Shown here: piece after piece, positions 1 through 10,214 of the stretch
How positions within the stretch are numbered: position 1 is the stretch's first letter
Layout of the letters: every line of letters begins with the position of its first letter
Assembly (NCBI RefSeq): GCF_001866665.1
Contig: NZ_MLYO01000066.1
Coordinates: forward strand, 16,687 to 80,686
DNA length: 64,000 bases
Direction: 5' to 3'
From: Streptomyces monashensis
GTDB lineage: Bacteria > Actinomycetota > Actinomycetes > Streptomycetales > Streptomycetaceae
The notes under the pieces: model-generated
Database searches by the model: none
Told to the model about the DNA's origin: nothing
Seen by the model: the letters and a program-made list of their open reading frames with translations, nothing else
Position numbers and translations under genes: made by a program

Positions 1-50
1 TGCTGGTGTGGGCCCTCGGCTTCCGGCGGCGTACGTGACGAAGACGTGCG

Positions 51-1277
51 TCAGGTGCGGGTGACCGTGCCGCAGCCCTTGTGCTGGTCGTCCGCCAGGG
101 TCTTGCTGCGGTCGTAGGGGTCTGCGCTCGGGCCCGTGGCGGGGGCGCCCGTGGGACCGGAGTCCGGGAAGACGGGGTGGTAGTAGCCGTCGTGGACGCC
201 GCACTCGCTGTTGTAGTACTCGCTGTCCCACGACCGGATCCCGAGCTTGCCCTCGGTCGTGATCCACTTGTGCGGGTCGAGCAGAACCATGGTCAGGTCG
301 CGGCGGATGATCGTCCGTGCCACGACATCGCCGTCGCCCTTGCCGCCGGCCCGGACCAGCGGGTAGACGAAGGTGTAGTCGGCGTGCACCCGCACCTCGC
401 CCGCGTCACCGGCGGAGAACGTCATACGGCCGCGCACCTTGACCACGTCACCGGCGAGGGCCACCTGCGCCGGGTCGAAGCGGGTCACCAGTTGCAGGGG
501 GTCGTGGTCGCGGTCCGGGGTGCGCAGCGAGCGCCGCAGGTCGGGCAGTGTGTGGGGCTGCCGCGGGTCGAGCAGGGCCAGCGCCGCGTCGGGCTGGCCG
601 CCACGCAGCACGGCCGGGGCCAGGTTGGTGTCGACCAGGAACTCCTTGGTGCGGCGCAGCGCGAGGGCCACGTCCTCCTGGCTGATCCCGGCCACGGCCT
701 TCGCCTGCGGCACGTCGATGGCGTCCGCCCCGTCGGCCCACCGCTGGGCGGGCGAGCCGAGGAACGGGTCCTTGCGGGTGGGCGGTCCGGCCTGGTCGAC
801 CGCGTCCGGGGCGCCGGTCGGCGGCGCCGTCTCGGCGGGCAGCGTCGAGGCCGAGGTCCGGGAGCCGTGGTCGTGGCCGGGCAGCCGGTCCAGCAGCAGC
901 GACGGCCGTACGGCCACGACGGCCAGCGCCGCTGCCAGCACCACACCGATCACCGAGCCCACGGTGCGGCGCCGGCTGCTCCGCCCGTTCATCTCCCGCC
1001 AGGCCGGACCGGTGCGCCATCCCGGCGGCAGCGACGGCTTCGGCTTCGGCTGCGATGCCCGCTTCCGCCAGCGCCGCCGACCGCTGCCCTCGGCAGCCTG
1101 TTCCCGCTCCGCCTCGTCCTGCTCCCGCAGCCGACGGGCCACCATCCGCGCCCGCGCGGACGGCTCCTTCGGTGCGTTCCTGCCACCGTCCTCCGCGGCT
1201 TCCCGCAGGAACGCCTCCCACTGCTCGTCGGGTATGGAGGACTCATCGGGGTGTTCAGGGGGCTGGACGGCGGTCAC
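51..1277 (-). CDS. Membrane-anchored hypothetical protein
   Basis: A 408-residue protein of unknown function. It has an acidic N-terminus, then a basic Arg/Lys-rich stretch (about 60-105), a single hydrophobic segment (about 106-124), a Thr/Pro-rich linker and a C-terminal domain of roughly 250 residues that would lie outside the membrane. The orientation is inferred from the positive residues before the segment. Two cysteines in the C-terminal part (ECGVHDGYY and KGCGTV) could form a disulphide. The GTG start at 1277 has only a weak ribosome-binding site, so the start is uncertain. No family is recognised; the layout resembles actinobacterial secreted or anchored proteins. Strong GC3 bias supports coding. 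Confidence 0.75.
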   Translation of the reverse strand: MTAVQPPEHPDESSIPDEQWEAFLREAAEDGGRNAPKEPSARARMVARRLREQDEAEREQAAEGSGRRRWRKRASQPKPKPSLPPGWRTGPAWREMNGRSSRRRTVGSVIGVVLAAALAVVAVRPSLLLDRLPGHDHGSRTSASTLPAETAPPTGAPDAVDQAGPPTRKDPFLGSPAQRWADGADAIDVPQAKAVAGISQEDVALALRRTKEFLVDTNLAPAVLRGGQPDAALALLDPRQPHTLPDLRRSLRTPDRDHDPLQLVTRFDPAQVALAGDVVKVRGRMTFSAGDAGEVRVHADYTFVYPLVRAGGKGDGDVVARTIIRRDLTMVLLDPHKWITTEGKLGIRSWDSEYYNSECGVHDGYYHPVFPDSGPTGAPATGPSADPYDRSKTLADDQHKGCGTVTRT

Positions 1278-1400
1278 GGGTTCGCTTTCGGTCGAGCAAG
1301 GTCACTGGCGGGGGCAGTGTTCTTCGCCGATGCGGGCATTGCACAGAGGGTCTGTCAGATCTTGTGAAAGCCGTGATCGAACCGGTACCGCTTGACGGCT

Positions 1401-1748
1401 TCAGGAGGCCATACGGCCGGCGAAGAAGACGTACGCAAGCACCAGGACGCACGGCGCGAGGGTCGCCGTCAGTCTGCGACGTGCCATGTTCTTCACCTTC
1501 CACGGCATGCACCAGCCGGCCAGCATCAACAATGCGGAAATCACCAAGCCGGTCAGGAAGACCGGCATGGCGACGTCGTAACTGGTGTCGAACCGGTGTG
1601 CCTCAGATTCGGTGCAGCTGTCGCACGCCATGGGCGCAAACGCGGTAGCGACGAGGAGGAAGAGGGCCAAGGGAACTGTGACCAGTGTGGACACCAGAGG
1701 CGGGATCCACTCGCCCCGCACCTGGTCGTTCCGCGATTCTCCAAGCAT
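1401..1748 (-). CDS. Small membrane protein, unknown function
   Basis: About 115 residues from the ATG at 1748; a GTG 11 codons further upstream (1781) is an alternative start. Three hydrophobic segments are visible: LVTVPLALFLLVATAFAP, VFLTGLVISALLMLAGWCMP and LAPCVLVLAYVFFAG, separated by a loop holding CDSC. This suggests a small integral membrane protein with an exported Cys pair. It lies between the hypothetical anchored protein and the DUF397/XRE pair on the same strand with a 57-base gap before DUF397, so co-transcription is possible but not shown. No family recognised. Confidence 0.6.
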   Translation of the reverse strand: MLGESRNDQVRGEWIPPLVSTLVTVPLALFLLVATAFAPMACDSCTESEAHRFDTSYDVAMPVFLTGLVISALLMLAGWCMPWKVKNMARRRLTATLAPCVLVLAYVFFAGRMAS

Positions 1749-1805
1749 GGCTCTACTCAACTCGGCTGCGGCCAGCCGCACATGAGCGCGCGTACTCAGA
1801 TGAAC

Positions 1806-2003
1806 TCAGATGAGGGGGCTCCCGGATGCGTAGGGCAGGAAAGCCGACCAGGACTCCGGCGCGAGGGTGAGGCGGGGGCCGGTGGGGTTCTTGGAGTCGC
1901 GGATGTGGATGGTGGGGACCTCTACGGCTACCTCGACGCAGTCATTGCCGTTGCTGCTGTCGCTGTAGCTGCTCTTGAACCAGTGGAGTTCCGGGGTGCT
2001 CAT
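1806..2003 (-). CDS. DUF397 domain protein
   Basis: A 65-residue DUF397 protein. The family pattern is clear: W-F-K-S-S-Y-S near the N-terminus, then NDCVEVAVE, then VRDSK-like IHIRDSKNP and a C-terminal W-x-A-F. DUF397 proteins are small actinobacterial partners of XRE/DUF5753 regulators (the WhiJ-type sets) and are often thought to act as toxin-like or modulating partners; the mechanism is not settled. Its start overlaps the stop of the upstream XRE gene by 4 bases (ATGA), so the pair is translationally coupled. Confidence 0.9.
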   Translation of the reverse strand: MSTPELHWFKSSYSDSSNGNDCVEVAVEVPTIHIRDSKNPTGPRLTLAPESWSAFLPYASGSPLI

Positions 2004-2857
2004 AGTTCTCCCAGTGCCTGCTCGATGAAGACCAGAGACTCCTCTGGCGTGAGCGCCTGAGCCCGGATGATGCCATAGCGCAGGTCGAGGACCCGGAGCT
2101 GCCTGGGGTGCGAGACCGGGCGGCCCGCGAAGTCACCGTCGGTTCGGCCCGTTCCCGTACCGTCCGCGAACTTCAGCACCTGGATCCGGCCTGACGTCCC
2201 GGGGTGGTTCGCACGGGCGGTCGGCATCACCTGAAGCTCCACGGAAGGCAACCGGGCCACCTCCAGCATGTGTTCGAGCTGTCGGCGCAACACCATTGTG
2301 TCCCCGACCGGACGGCGCAGCGTCACCTCTTCCTGAACGAAGCTGAACTCCGGTGCGGGCGACCGCTCGAAGACGGACTTTCGAGCCATGCGCCCGGCCA
2401 CCATGCGCTCCAGCTCGTCCGCCGAGTAAGCCGGCCGCCAGGTACGAAGCAGCGCTCGCGCGTACTCCTCCGTCTGCAACAGGCCATGGATGTTGTGGTT
2501 GCTGTACAGCAGCATCTCCACCGACCTCCCCTCCAGCTCCGCCAGCTCCCGCACCTTCTTCGGATACCGGGCCTTCCTCATGTCCTCCATGAACGCCCTC
2601 AGATGCCCCTGCGCCTTCAGGATCTGGTCCGCTCTGTCCAGGGCCTCCGGCCGAGGAATCCGCGCTCCGCGCTCGATCTTGCGGATCATGTCCTCGCCGT
2701 ACCTGAGAGCCTCCGCCAGTTCGGCCACACTCACCCCGGCCGCCTCCCGGCACACCTTGAGCAGGCGCCCCACCGCCTGCACCACCGGCTCGATCTCGTC
2801 CCCCGGCTCGACGTCCCAACCGGCCTCGTCCACACCGTCGTTCACCACGTCACCCAT
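2000..2857 (-). CDS. XRE-family regulator with DUF5753 (Scr1/WhiJ-type)
   Basis: A 285-residue regulator. The N-terminal helix-turn-helix lies at about 30-80 (VCREAAGVSVAELAEALRYG followed by IRKIERGARIP). It is followed by the DUF5753 ligand/partner domain with its typical MLLYSNHNIHGLLQTEEYAR-like entry, an Arg-rich centre and a C-terminal LTPEESLVFIEQAL. The ATG at 2857 is chosen because GGAGGAGG lies just upstream; a longer frame exists but would run into the divergent ATPase gene. It is coupled to DUF397 downstream and divergent from the ATPase at 2965, the usual WhiJ-like three-gene set linked to developmental control in Streptomyces. Confidence 0.9.
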   Translation of the reverse strand: MGDVVNDGVDEAGWDVEPGDEIEPVVQAVGRLLKVCREAAGVSVAELAEALRYGEDMIRKIERGARIPRPEALDRADQILKAQGHLRAFMEDMRKARYPKKVRELAELEGRSVEMLLYSNHNIHGLLQTEEYARALLRTWRPAYSADELERMVAGRMARKSVFERSPAPEFSFVQEEVTLRRPVGDTMVLRRQLEHMLEVARLPSVELQVMPTARANHPGTSGRIQVLKFADGTGTGRTDGDFAGRPVSHPRQLRVLDLRYGIIRAQALTPEESLVFIEQALGEL

Positions 2858-2897
2858 GCCTCCTCCTCCGACGCGCACTCGTACCCGTACAACGCCT

Positions 2898-2924
2898 GAG
2901 ACAGCCGAGACAGCCGAGACAAAG
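2898..2924 (+). repeat. Tandem 9-bp repeats in divergent promoter
   Basis: GAGACAGCC occurs twice in direct succession (2898-2906 and 2907-2915) and is followed by the degenerate copy GAGACAAAG (2916-2924). It lies in the 107-base space between the divergently transcribed XRE regulator and the ATPase, so it could be an operator for the XRE protein; this is inference from position only. Confidence 0.4.
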
Positions 2925-2964
2925 CGGGGACAGTCACCGTACGTAAGGGCGTTGACACTCACCC

Positions 2965-3423
2965 ATGGAAGCAAGTCCGGCCACTCTGAGTGACGTGATC
3001 CAAGAATCCGTCATCCCCAACTTCACGGTGCTCCTGTCCCCCACCCCGCGCGGCGCCCGCCTGGCCCGACTGCTTGCCGTACGACAACTCCGTGACTGGC
3101 AGCTCCCGTTGGACGCCCCGGAGCACATCGTGGCCGAGCTGGCCGCCAACGCCGTGACCCACGGCAAGGTACCCGGACGGGACTTCCGGCTCACGCTCTA
3201 CGTCGTCGGCGCCACGCTCCGCATCGAGGTGACCGACACGCGCGGTGACCGCCTGCCCGGCGCCCAGCCCCTCACGGCCGACGCGGAATCCGGGCGCGGA
3301 CTGCACCTCGTCGACGCACTCGCCGACCGCTGGGGAGTGGCCGAGGGCCCCACCCCGCGCAAGACCGTCTGGGCGGAACTGGACGTCCGCGAGACCGCAT
3401 CGCGGCCCGTCCCGCTCCGGTGA
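2965..3423 (+). CDS. ATP-binding anti-sigma-factor-like protein (HATPase_c_2)
   Basis: A 152-residue GHKL ATPase-fold protein of the RsbW/SpoIIAB-like class. The N box is seen as ELAANAVTHG (about 52-61), the G1 box as VTDTRGD (about 90-96) and the G2 box as GRGLHLVDALADRWG (about 111-125). Proteins of this type either phosphorylate anti-anti-sigma factors or act as companions of XRE/DUF397 sets. It is divergent from the XRE-DUF5753 gene with 107 bases between the starts, and an in-frame TTGACA sits just upstream of the ATG. The partner sigma or anti-sigma is not in this window. Confidence 0.85.
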   Translation: MEASPATLSDVIQESVIPNFTVLLSPTPRGARLARLLAVRQLRDWQLPLDAPEHIVAELAANAVTHGKVPGRDFRLTLYVVGATLRIEVTDTRGDRLPGAQPLTADAESGRGLHLVDALADRWGVAEGPTPRKTVWAELDVRETASRPVPLR

Positions 3424-3671
3424 CCCGCAATCCGGCCCGACGCGTGATCAAAGCTCTTCCATGACCGGGGACAAATACCGAACCGACCAACCCCAGCCAC
3501 CTCCCCACCGCGTCCATCGCCCGGAAGAGTGACATTGCCCAACTCAGTTGGATTTCCGCCCAGTTCGCTGGCATATGCTCGCTGCGATCACACCGCAGAC
3601 ATGCGACGGCCCCCGGCCGGGACTGGCATCCCGATCGAGGGCCTGACCACCGAGGAAGGTCACAACTTCCC

Positions 3672-4571
3672 GTGGATAACCACAACCTTAGCGCGCCCAC
3701 GTGCGCCCAGCCGCTGAATCCGCGCGGCATCACTCACATCAACGCCAGGCACACGACCCGCTACACGGTCGTCGGCAACCACCTCACCCAGCACCGCGAC
3801 CTGTCCCTCACGGCGATCGGCCTGGCCTGCCACATCCAGTCGCTGCCCTCCGGTACCCGCGTCGACATCAAGACCCTCGCCGCCCGTTTCCCCGAGGGCG
3901 AGACCCGTATCGCCGCCGCCCTGCGCGAACTTGAGGCACACGGCTACCTGGCCCGCACCCGCCAACGCCTCCCCAGCGGCCGGATCGTCACGCACACGGT
4001 GTCGTACAACCAGCCCGTGGCCGCCGCCGAGCCGAAGCCGCCGACCACTCCACGACAGCCCAGGCAAGCCACTTCCCCGTCTCAGCCAACGGCTCCAGCA
4101 CCCGAGCCGGAACCAGAACGCGAAGAAGCCGAGCCCGCGCCCACACCCAAGGCCCCACTCCCCGAACCCTGGACCCCCGACCTCGAAAGCCACCGCACCG
4201 CGACCATCCTCCTCGCCACCCTCCACCATCACGACCGCCGCCTCGTCCTCTCCGAACGCGACGTCCGCCGTCTCGCCCCAGCCGTGGCCGCCTGGCTCGA
4301 ACGCGGCCTGTCCCCCGATGCCGTACACCACGCCCTGGTCTCGAACCTCCCGCCGAGGCCGCGCTACCCCGCAAACCTCATCGCGTACCGCCTCACCGAG
4401 TTCCTGCCACCCCAGGCACCGCCCCCAGCGCCGCCAGTCGACGAGACCGCCCTTCCCCGGCTACGGCTCCACAGCTGCGAGGGCTGCGAACACGCGATCC
4501 GTACCCCCGCGCCCGGCGCCTACTGCCACGACTGCCGCGAGGCAGGCGCGGGCACCGCCACGGCGGCCTGA
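3672..4571 (+). CDS. Winged-helix protein with C-terminal zinc ribbon
   Basis: A 299-residue protein from a GTG start. Residues about 20-115 form a helix-turn-helix/winged-helix region (LSLTAIGLACHIQSLPSG, then TRIAAALRELEAHGYLART). A Pro/Glu-rich linker of about 60 residues follows, then a helical region and a C-terminal CEGC...CHDC pair that should bind zinc. Such proteins are common in Streptomyces next to XRE/DUF397 sets and in element-derived regions, where they are annotated only as helix-turn-helix proteins. A role as a DNA-binding or replication-accessory factor is inference. Confidence 0.75.
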   Translation: MDNHNLSAPTCAQPLNPRGITHINARHTTRYTVVGNHLTQHRDLSLTAIGLACHIQSLPSGTRVDIKTLAARFPEGETRIAAALRELEAHGYLARTRQRLPSGRIVTHTVSYNQPVAAAEPKPPTTPRQPRQATSPSQPTAPAPEPEPEREEAEPAPTPKAPLPEPWTPDLESHRTATILLATLHHHDRRLVLSERDVRRLAPAVAAWLERGLSPDAVHHALVSNLPPRPRYPANLIAYRLTEFLPPQAPPPAPPVDETALPRLRLHSCEGCEHAIRTPAPGAYCHDCREAGAGTATAA

Positions 4572-4605
4572 GTCCCACACGAAGAAAGGAGCCACTGACA
4601 CGACC

Positions 4606-5514
4606 ATGGTCAGTTCCACCCACGAGGCGATGCACCGGATCTTCCAACAGGATCCCGGCCTCTTCGCACGCGCCGCACGCGTGATCGGTGCGCCGTTCGC
4701 CGACACCGTGACCAGCACGCCGTTGTCGACCGATCTCACCGAGAACCACCCGCTGGAACGGCGCATCGACACCTTGTTACGGATCAACGCGACCCGATCG
4801 GATGAATACCTCCTGGCCGTGGAGGCCCAAGGAAAGAAGGACCCGGACAAACCCGCGAACTGGAACTACTACCTCGCCTACCTCTATGCGAAGTACCGGA
4901 TCCCGCCCGTTCTCGTCGTCGTGTGCCACGACCGGTCCACGGCCGCATGGGCCGCCCAACAGGTGGACATCGGGCCGTCGGCATGGCCCTCCGTCACCCT
5001 GAGGCCCCTGGTGCTGGGCCCTGACAACGTCCCGGTCGTCACCACACCGGAAAAGGTGGCCGACGATCTTCCGATGACGGTTCTCTCCGCCGTCCTGCAC
5101 CGCAGGGATCCGGAGATCAAGGCCATACTGGAGGCGATGGCCCCCGTACTTCGGGACCTACAGAAGCACGACGAAGAAACCGCGGAAATCTTCATCGAAC
5201 TGACCCAGCAAGGCCTGGACAGGAGCCCGGCCGCAGACCTCTGGAGGAGCCTCGTGGCTGTCGACACCTCGTTCTTCACGTCCTCCCTCGCCGAGGAACT
5301 ACGCGACGAAGGCCGAGCACAAGGGCTGGCCAAGGGCATGGCCGAGGGCAAGGCGGAGGCCATACTGCGACTCCTTGAGCGCCGGGGCATCCAGGTCCCC
5401 GACGACGTGCGCGCATACGTGCTGACGCGCGACGACCTCAACCTCTTGGACACCTGGTTCGACCGCGCCATCACCGCCACGTCGGCTTCGGAAGTCTTCG
5501 CCGGGACCGAGTGA
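4606..5514 (+). CDS. Rpn-type PD-(D/E)XK nuclease-like protein
   Basis: A 302-residue protein that resembles the recombination-promoting nuclease/putative transposase (Rpn) group. The likely nuclease core is the Asp of RRIDTLLRI (about 50) followed by the strand LLAVEAQGKKD (about 67-77), which gives the D...E-x-Q/K arrangement of this fold. The C-terminal Arg/Gly/Lys-rich helix (RAQGLAKGMAEGKAEAILRLL) is also typical of the family. The ATG at 4606 lies 14 bases after AAAGGAG. It follows the winged-helix gene by 34 bases and is probably co-transcribed. Nuclease activity is inferred, not shown. Confidence 0.7.
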   Translation: MVSSTHEAMHRIFQQDPGLFARAARVIGAPFADTVTSTPLSTDLTENHPLERRIDTLLRINATRSDEYLLAVEAQGKKDPDKPANWNYYLAYLYAKYRIPPVLVVVCHDRSTAAWAAQQVDIGPSAWPSVTLRPLVLGPDNVPVVTTPEKVADDLPMTVLSAVLHRRDPEIKAILEAMAPVLRDLQKHDEETAEIFIELTQQGLDRSPAADLWRSLVAVDTSFFTSSLAEELRDEGRAQGLAKGMAEGKAEAILRLLERRGIQVPDDVRAYVLTRDDLNLLDTWFDRAITATSASEVFAGTE

Positions 5515-5590
5515 CAGCGGCCGACCAGCAGTCCGGCGCAAAGGCCGGTGGCCAGGTCGGCTACACCCACGGGCTCTCCCCTGGACAACA

Positions 5591-5628
5591 GAAGAGGCCC
5601 GTACGACCGGAGTCGTACGGGCCTCTTC
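5591..5628 (-). terminator. tuf terminator (17-bp stem)
   Basis: A perfect 17-bp inverted repeat (5591-5607 with 5612-5628) around a 4-base loop. It sits 36 bases downstream of the tuf stop codon and also downstream of the converging Rpn-like gene, so it probably terminates both directions. No long T tract is present, which is usual in Streptomyces. Confidence 0.85.
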
Positions 5629-5663
5629 GCTGGGTCAGTCAGTGACCTTCAAGCAAGCGGTAC

Positions 5664-6857
<1,194 letters not shown>

Positions 6858-6958
6858 GGGGTCCTCCTGTGGAGTGGTTCTGAACGCCTTGCTTCATCGG
6901 CGCCAGGTGATCTTTGCTGGAAAGCCCGGGGCCGGGGGCATTCCCCCACGAATGCGGG

Positions 6959-6987
6959 TGAATGCCCCTGGCGGCTCCGGAGTCAAG
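6959..6987 (-). promoter_or_regulatory. Candidate tuf promoter in fusA-tuf spacer
   Basis: On the minus strand TTGACT (6982-6987) is followed after 17 bases by ATTCAC (6959-6964), a plausible sigma-70-type promoter with a weak -10. The spacer also holds an inverted repeat, GGGGCATTC (6936-6944) with GAATGCCCC (6961-6969), which overlaps the -10 and could be a regulatory or leader hairpin. Confidence 0.45.
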
Positions 6988-7011
6988 CCTAAGGCGTGTG
7001 AACGCGGAGCG

Positions 7012-9138
7012 TTACTCGCCCTTGGCCTTCGCGATGATCTCCTCGGCGACGTTCCGCGGAACCTCGGCGTAGGAGTCGAACTGCATCGAGTAGCTTGCGC
7101 GACCCGACGTCTTGCTGCGGAGGTCGCCGACGTAGCCGAACATCTCCGACAGGGGCACGAGGCCCTTCACGACGCGAGCGCCGGCACGCTCCTCCATGGC
7201 CTGGATCTGGCCACGGCGGGAGTTGATGTCGCCGATGACCTCACCCATGTAGTCCTCGGGCGTGGTGACCTCGACGGCCATCATCGGCTCGAGCAGCACG
7301 GGGCTGGCCTTGCGCGCGGCCTCCTTGAAGGCCTGCGAACCGGCGATCTTGAAGGCGAGCTCGGAGGAGTCGACCTCGTGGTAGGCACCGTCGTGCAGGA
7401 TCACGCGGACACCGGTCATCTCGTAACCGGCGAGGATGCCGAACTGCATGGCCTCCTGCGCACCGGCGTCCACCGAAGGGATGTACTCCTTCGGGATACG
7501 GCCACCGGTCACCTTGTTCACGAACTCGTACGAGGTGTCGCCACCCTCGAGCGGCTCGATGCCGATCTGCACCTTCGCGAACTGACCGGTACCACCGGTC
7601 TGCTTCTTGTGGGTGAAGTCGACGCGCTCGACGGCCTTGCGGATCGTCTCGCGGTAGGCCACCTGCGGCTTGCCGACGTTGGCCTCGACCTTGAACTCAC
7701 GGCGCATACGGTCGACCAGCACCTCGAGGTGCAGCTCGCCCATACCACCGATGATGGTCTGGCCGGTCTCCTCGTCCGAGTGGACCTGGAAGGACGGGTC
7801 CTCCTCGGCCAGGCGCTGGATCGCGACGCCCAGCTTCTCCTGGTCGCCCTTCGACTTGGGCTCGATGGCGACCTGGATGACCGGCGCCGGGAAGTCCATG
7901 GACTCCAGGATGACCGGGTTCTTGTCGTCGGACAGCGTCTCACCGGTGGTGGTCTGCTTCAGGCCCATGACGGCGACGATGTCACCGGCGCCCACCGACT
8001 CGATCTCCTCACGCTTGTTGGCGTGCATGCGGTAGATCTTGCCGATGCGCTCCTTCTTGCCCTTGACGGAGTTCAGCACCGAAGAGCCGGACTCCAGGCG
8101 GCCCGAGTACACCCGGACGAAGGTGAGCTTGCCGAGGTGCGGGTCGCTCATGATCTTGAACGCCAGCGCCGAGAGGGGCTCCTCGTCGGACGGCTTGCGC
8201 TTGACGACGACCTCGGGGTCCTTGACGTCGTGGCCCTCGATGGCCTCGATGTCGACCGGGGACGGCAGGTAGCGCACGACCGCGTCGAGCAGGGGCTGGA
8301 CGCCCTTGTTCTTGAACGCGGTGCCGCAGAACACCGGGGTGATCGTCTTACCGTCGGACTTGCCGGACGCGATGGTGATACGACGGATCGCGGCGTACAG
8401 CTGCTCCTCGGAAGGCTCCTCGCCCTCCAGGTACAGCTCCATGATCTCTTCGTCGTTCTCGGCGACGGCCTCGACCAGCTTGCCGCGCCACTCCTCGGCG
8501 GCCTCGGTGTGCGTGGCCGGGATGTCGACGACGTCGTACATCTCGCCCTTGGTGGCCTCGGCGGACCAGACCAGGGCCTTCATGCGGACGAGGTCCACGA
8601 CACCCTGGAAGTCGGCCTCGGCACCGATCGGGAGCTGCATGACGATCGGCTGCGCGCCCAGGCGGTCGACGATCATGTCGACACAGCGGTGGAACTCCGC
8701 GCCCGTGCGGTCGAGCTTGTTGACGAAGCAGATACGCGGAACGCCGTATCGGTCCGCCTGACGCCACACCGTCTCGGACTGGGGCTCGACGCCGGCGACG
8801 CCGTCGAACACCGTCACGGCACCGTCGAGCACACGCAGGGAGCGCTCCACCTCGACGGTGAAGTCGACGTGACCCGGGGTGTCGATGATGTTGATGGTGT
8901 GGTCGACGTCTTCCAGCGGCCAGTGGCAGGTGGTGGCAGCAGACGTGATCGTGATGCCACGCTCCTGCTCCTGCTCCATCCAGTCCATGGTGGCAGCGCC
9001 GTCGTGGACCTCACCGATCTTGTACGACACACCGGTGTAGAACAGGATCCGCTCGGTGGTGGTCGTCTTGCCCGCGTCGATGTGGGCCATGATCCCGATG
9101 TTGCGGACCTTGGCCAGGTCAAGTGAAGTGGTAGCCAT
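7012..9138 (-). CDS. fusA: Elongation factor G
   Basis: EF-G, 708 residues, the GTPase that drives translocation. Motifs seen: AHIDAGKTTTTERI (P-loop), DTPGHVDF (G3), NKLD (G4) and the domain IV-V tail ending RNVAEEIIAKAKGE. The length fits the bacterial family. It lies 39 bases downstream of rpsG and upstream of tuf in the str block. No fusidic-acid-resistance change was specifically recognised. Confidence 0.98.
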   Translation of the reverse strand: MATTSLDLAKVRNIGIMAHIDAGKTTTTERILFYTGVSYKIGEVHDGAATMDWMEQEQERGITITSAATTCHWPLEDVDHTINIIDTPGHVDFTVEVERSLRVLDGAVTVFDGVAGVEPQSETVWRQADRYGVPRICFVNKLDRTGAEFHRCVDMIVDRLGAQPIVMQLPIGAEADFQGVVDLVRMKALVWSAEATKGEMYDVVDIPATHTEAAEEWRGKLVEAVAENDEEIMELYLEGEEPSEEQLYAAIRRITIASGKSDGKTITPVFCGTAFKNKGVQPLLDAVVRYLPSPVDIEAIEGHDVKDPEVVVKRKPSDEEPLSALAFKIMSDPHLGKLTFVRVYSGRLESGSSVLNSVKGKKERIGKIYRMHANKREEIESVGAGDIVAVMGLKQTTTGETLSDDKNPVILESMDFPAPVIQVAIEPKSKGDQEKLGVAIQRLAEEDPSFQVHSDEETGQTIIGGMGELHLEVLVDRMRREFKVEANVGKPQVAYRETIRKAVERVDFTHKKQTGGTGQFAKVQIGIEPLEGGDTSYEFVNKVTGGRIPKEYIPSVDAGAQEAMQFGILAGYEMTGVRVILHDGAYHEVDSSELAFKIAGSQAFKEAARKASPVLLEPMMAVEVTTPEDYMGEVIGDINSRRGQIQAMEERAGARVVKGLVPLSEMFGYVGDLRSKTSGRASYSMQFDSYAEVPRNVAEEIIAKAKGE

Positions 9139-9177
9139 AAGGCTTCAGTCTTCTCTCGGTCTCGATGTGGGTAGCGA

Positions 9178-9648
9178 CTACCAGCGGTAGTGCGCGAAGG
9201 CCTTGTTGGACTCGGCCATCTTGTGCGTGTCCTCGCGCTTCTTGACGGCCGCACCGAGGCCGTTCGAAGCGTCGAGAAGCTCGTTGAGCAGACGCTCGGT
9301 CATGGTCTTCTCGCGACGGGCGCGGGAGTAACCGACCAGCCAGCGCAGCGCGAGCGTGTTGGCACGACCGGGCTTGACCTCGATCGGAACCTGGTACGTC
9401 GCACCACCGACACGGCGGGACTTGACCTCGAGGGTCGGCTTGATGTTCTCCAGCGCGCGCTTCAGCGTGATGATCGGGTCGTTGCCCGTCTTCTCACGCA
9501 GACCCTCCATGGCGCCGTAGACGATGCGCTCGGCGGTGGAGCGCTTGCCGTTCAGCAGCACCTTGTTGATGAGCGACGTGACCAGAGGAGAACCGTAGAC
9601 CGGGTCGATGATGACCGGGCGCTTCGGGGCGGGGCCCTTACGAGGCAT
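9178..9648 (-). CDS. rpsG: 30S ribosomal protein S7
   Basis: S7, 156 residues, nucleates assembly of the 3' domain of 16S rRNA and contributes to the decoding face. The N-terminal MPRKGPAPKRP and the core RRVGGATYQVPIEV are diagnostic. The start follows the rpsL stop by 2 bases, so the two are tightly coupled. In other bacteria S7 autoregulates the str operon; no specific leader was identified here. Confidence 0.98.
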   Translation of the reverse strand: MPRKGPAPKRPVIIDPVYGSPLVTSLINKVLLNGKRSTAERIVYGAMEGLREKTGNDPIITLKRALENIKPTLEVKSRRVGGATYQVPIEVKPGRANTLALRWLVGYSRARREKTMTERLLNELLDASNGLGAAVKKREDTHKMAESNKAFAHYRW

Positions 9649-9650
9649 TC

Positions 9651-10022
9651 TTACTTCTCCTTCTTGGCGCCGTAGCGGGAACGGGCCTGCTTGCGGTTCT
9701 TGACACCCTGGGTGTCGAGGGAGCCACGGATGATCTTGTAGCGAACACCCGGCAGGTCCTTCACACGGCCGCCGCGCACGAGCACGATGGAGTGCTCCTG
9801 CAGGTTGTGTCCCTCACCCGGAATGTAAGCGGTGACCTCGATCCCGCTGGTCAGACGCACACGCGCGACCTTACGCAGGGCCGAGTTCGGCTTCTTCGGG
9901 GTGGTCGTGAACACACGCGTGCAGACGCCACGACGCTGAGGGGAACCCTCGAGTGCGGGCGTCTTGTTCTTCTCGACCTTGTCCTGCCGGCCCTTGCGGA
10001 CCAGCTGCTGGATCGTAGGCAC
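9651..10022 (-). CDS. rpsL: 30S ribosomal protein S12
   Basis: S12, 123 residues, lines the decoding centre. The GTG start at 10022 is chosen because it gives the family N-terminus PTIQQLVRKGR and has GGAG a few bases upstream; the frame stays open further upstream but that part is not S12. The streptomycin-determining region TTTPKKPNSALRK and the GRVKDLPGVRY loop keep the wild-type lysines, so no classical rpsL streptomycin-resistance mutation is seen. Confidence 0.97.
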   Translation of the reverse strand: MPTIQQLVRKGRQDKVEKNKTPALEGSPQRRGVCTRVFTTTPKKPNSALRKVARVRLTSGIEVTAYIPGEGHNLQEHSIVLVRGGRVKDLPGVRYKIIRGSLDTQGVKNRKQARSRYGAKKEK

Positions 10023-10214
10023 TACTTCTCCGGTTTCTGTGTGCCGAATGGTGAAGCTAACCTGGAACGTCGCCGACCCACGCGGTCGGGTGTGTCGAAT
10101 CCCGCAGACCTTGCCGCTAGGGCGAAAGGGCGCAGAGTACGGTGGCCATGTGCGGCTCGCCGTGCGGTTGAAGGCACGCACGAGAGCCAGGGCACACCCC
10201 AGGCACAAGGTCTG

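Noticed and set aside
1055..1648. Plus-strand frames opposite the first hypothetical gene
   Set aside because: Low-complexity Arg/Ala/Pro product and no start signal; the minus-strand gene has the better codon pattern.
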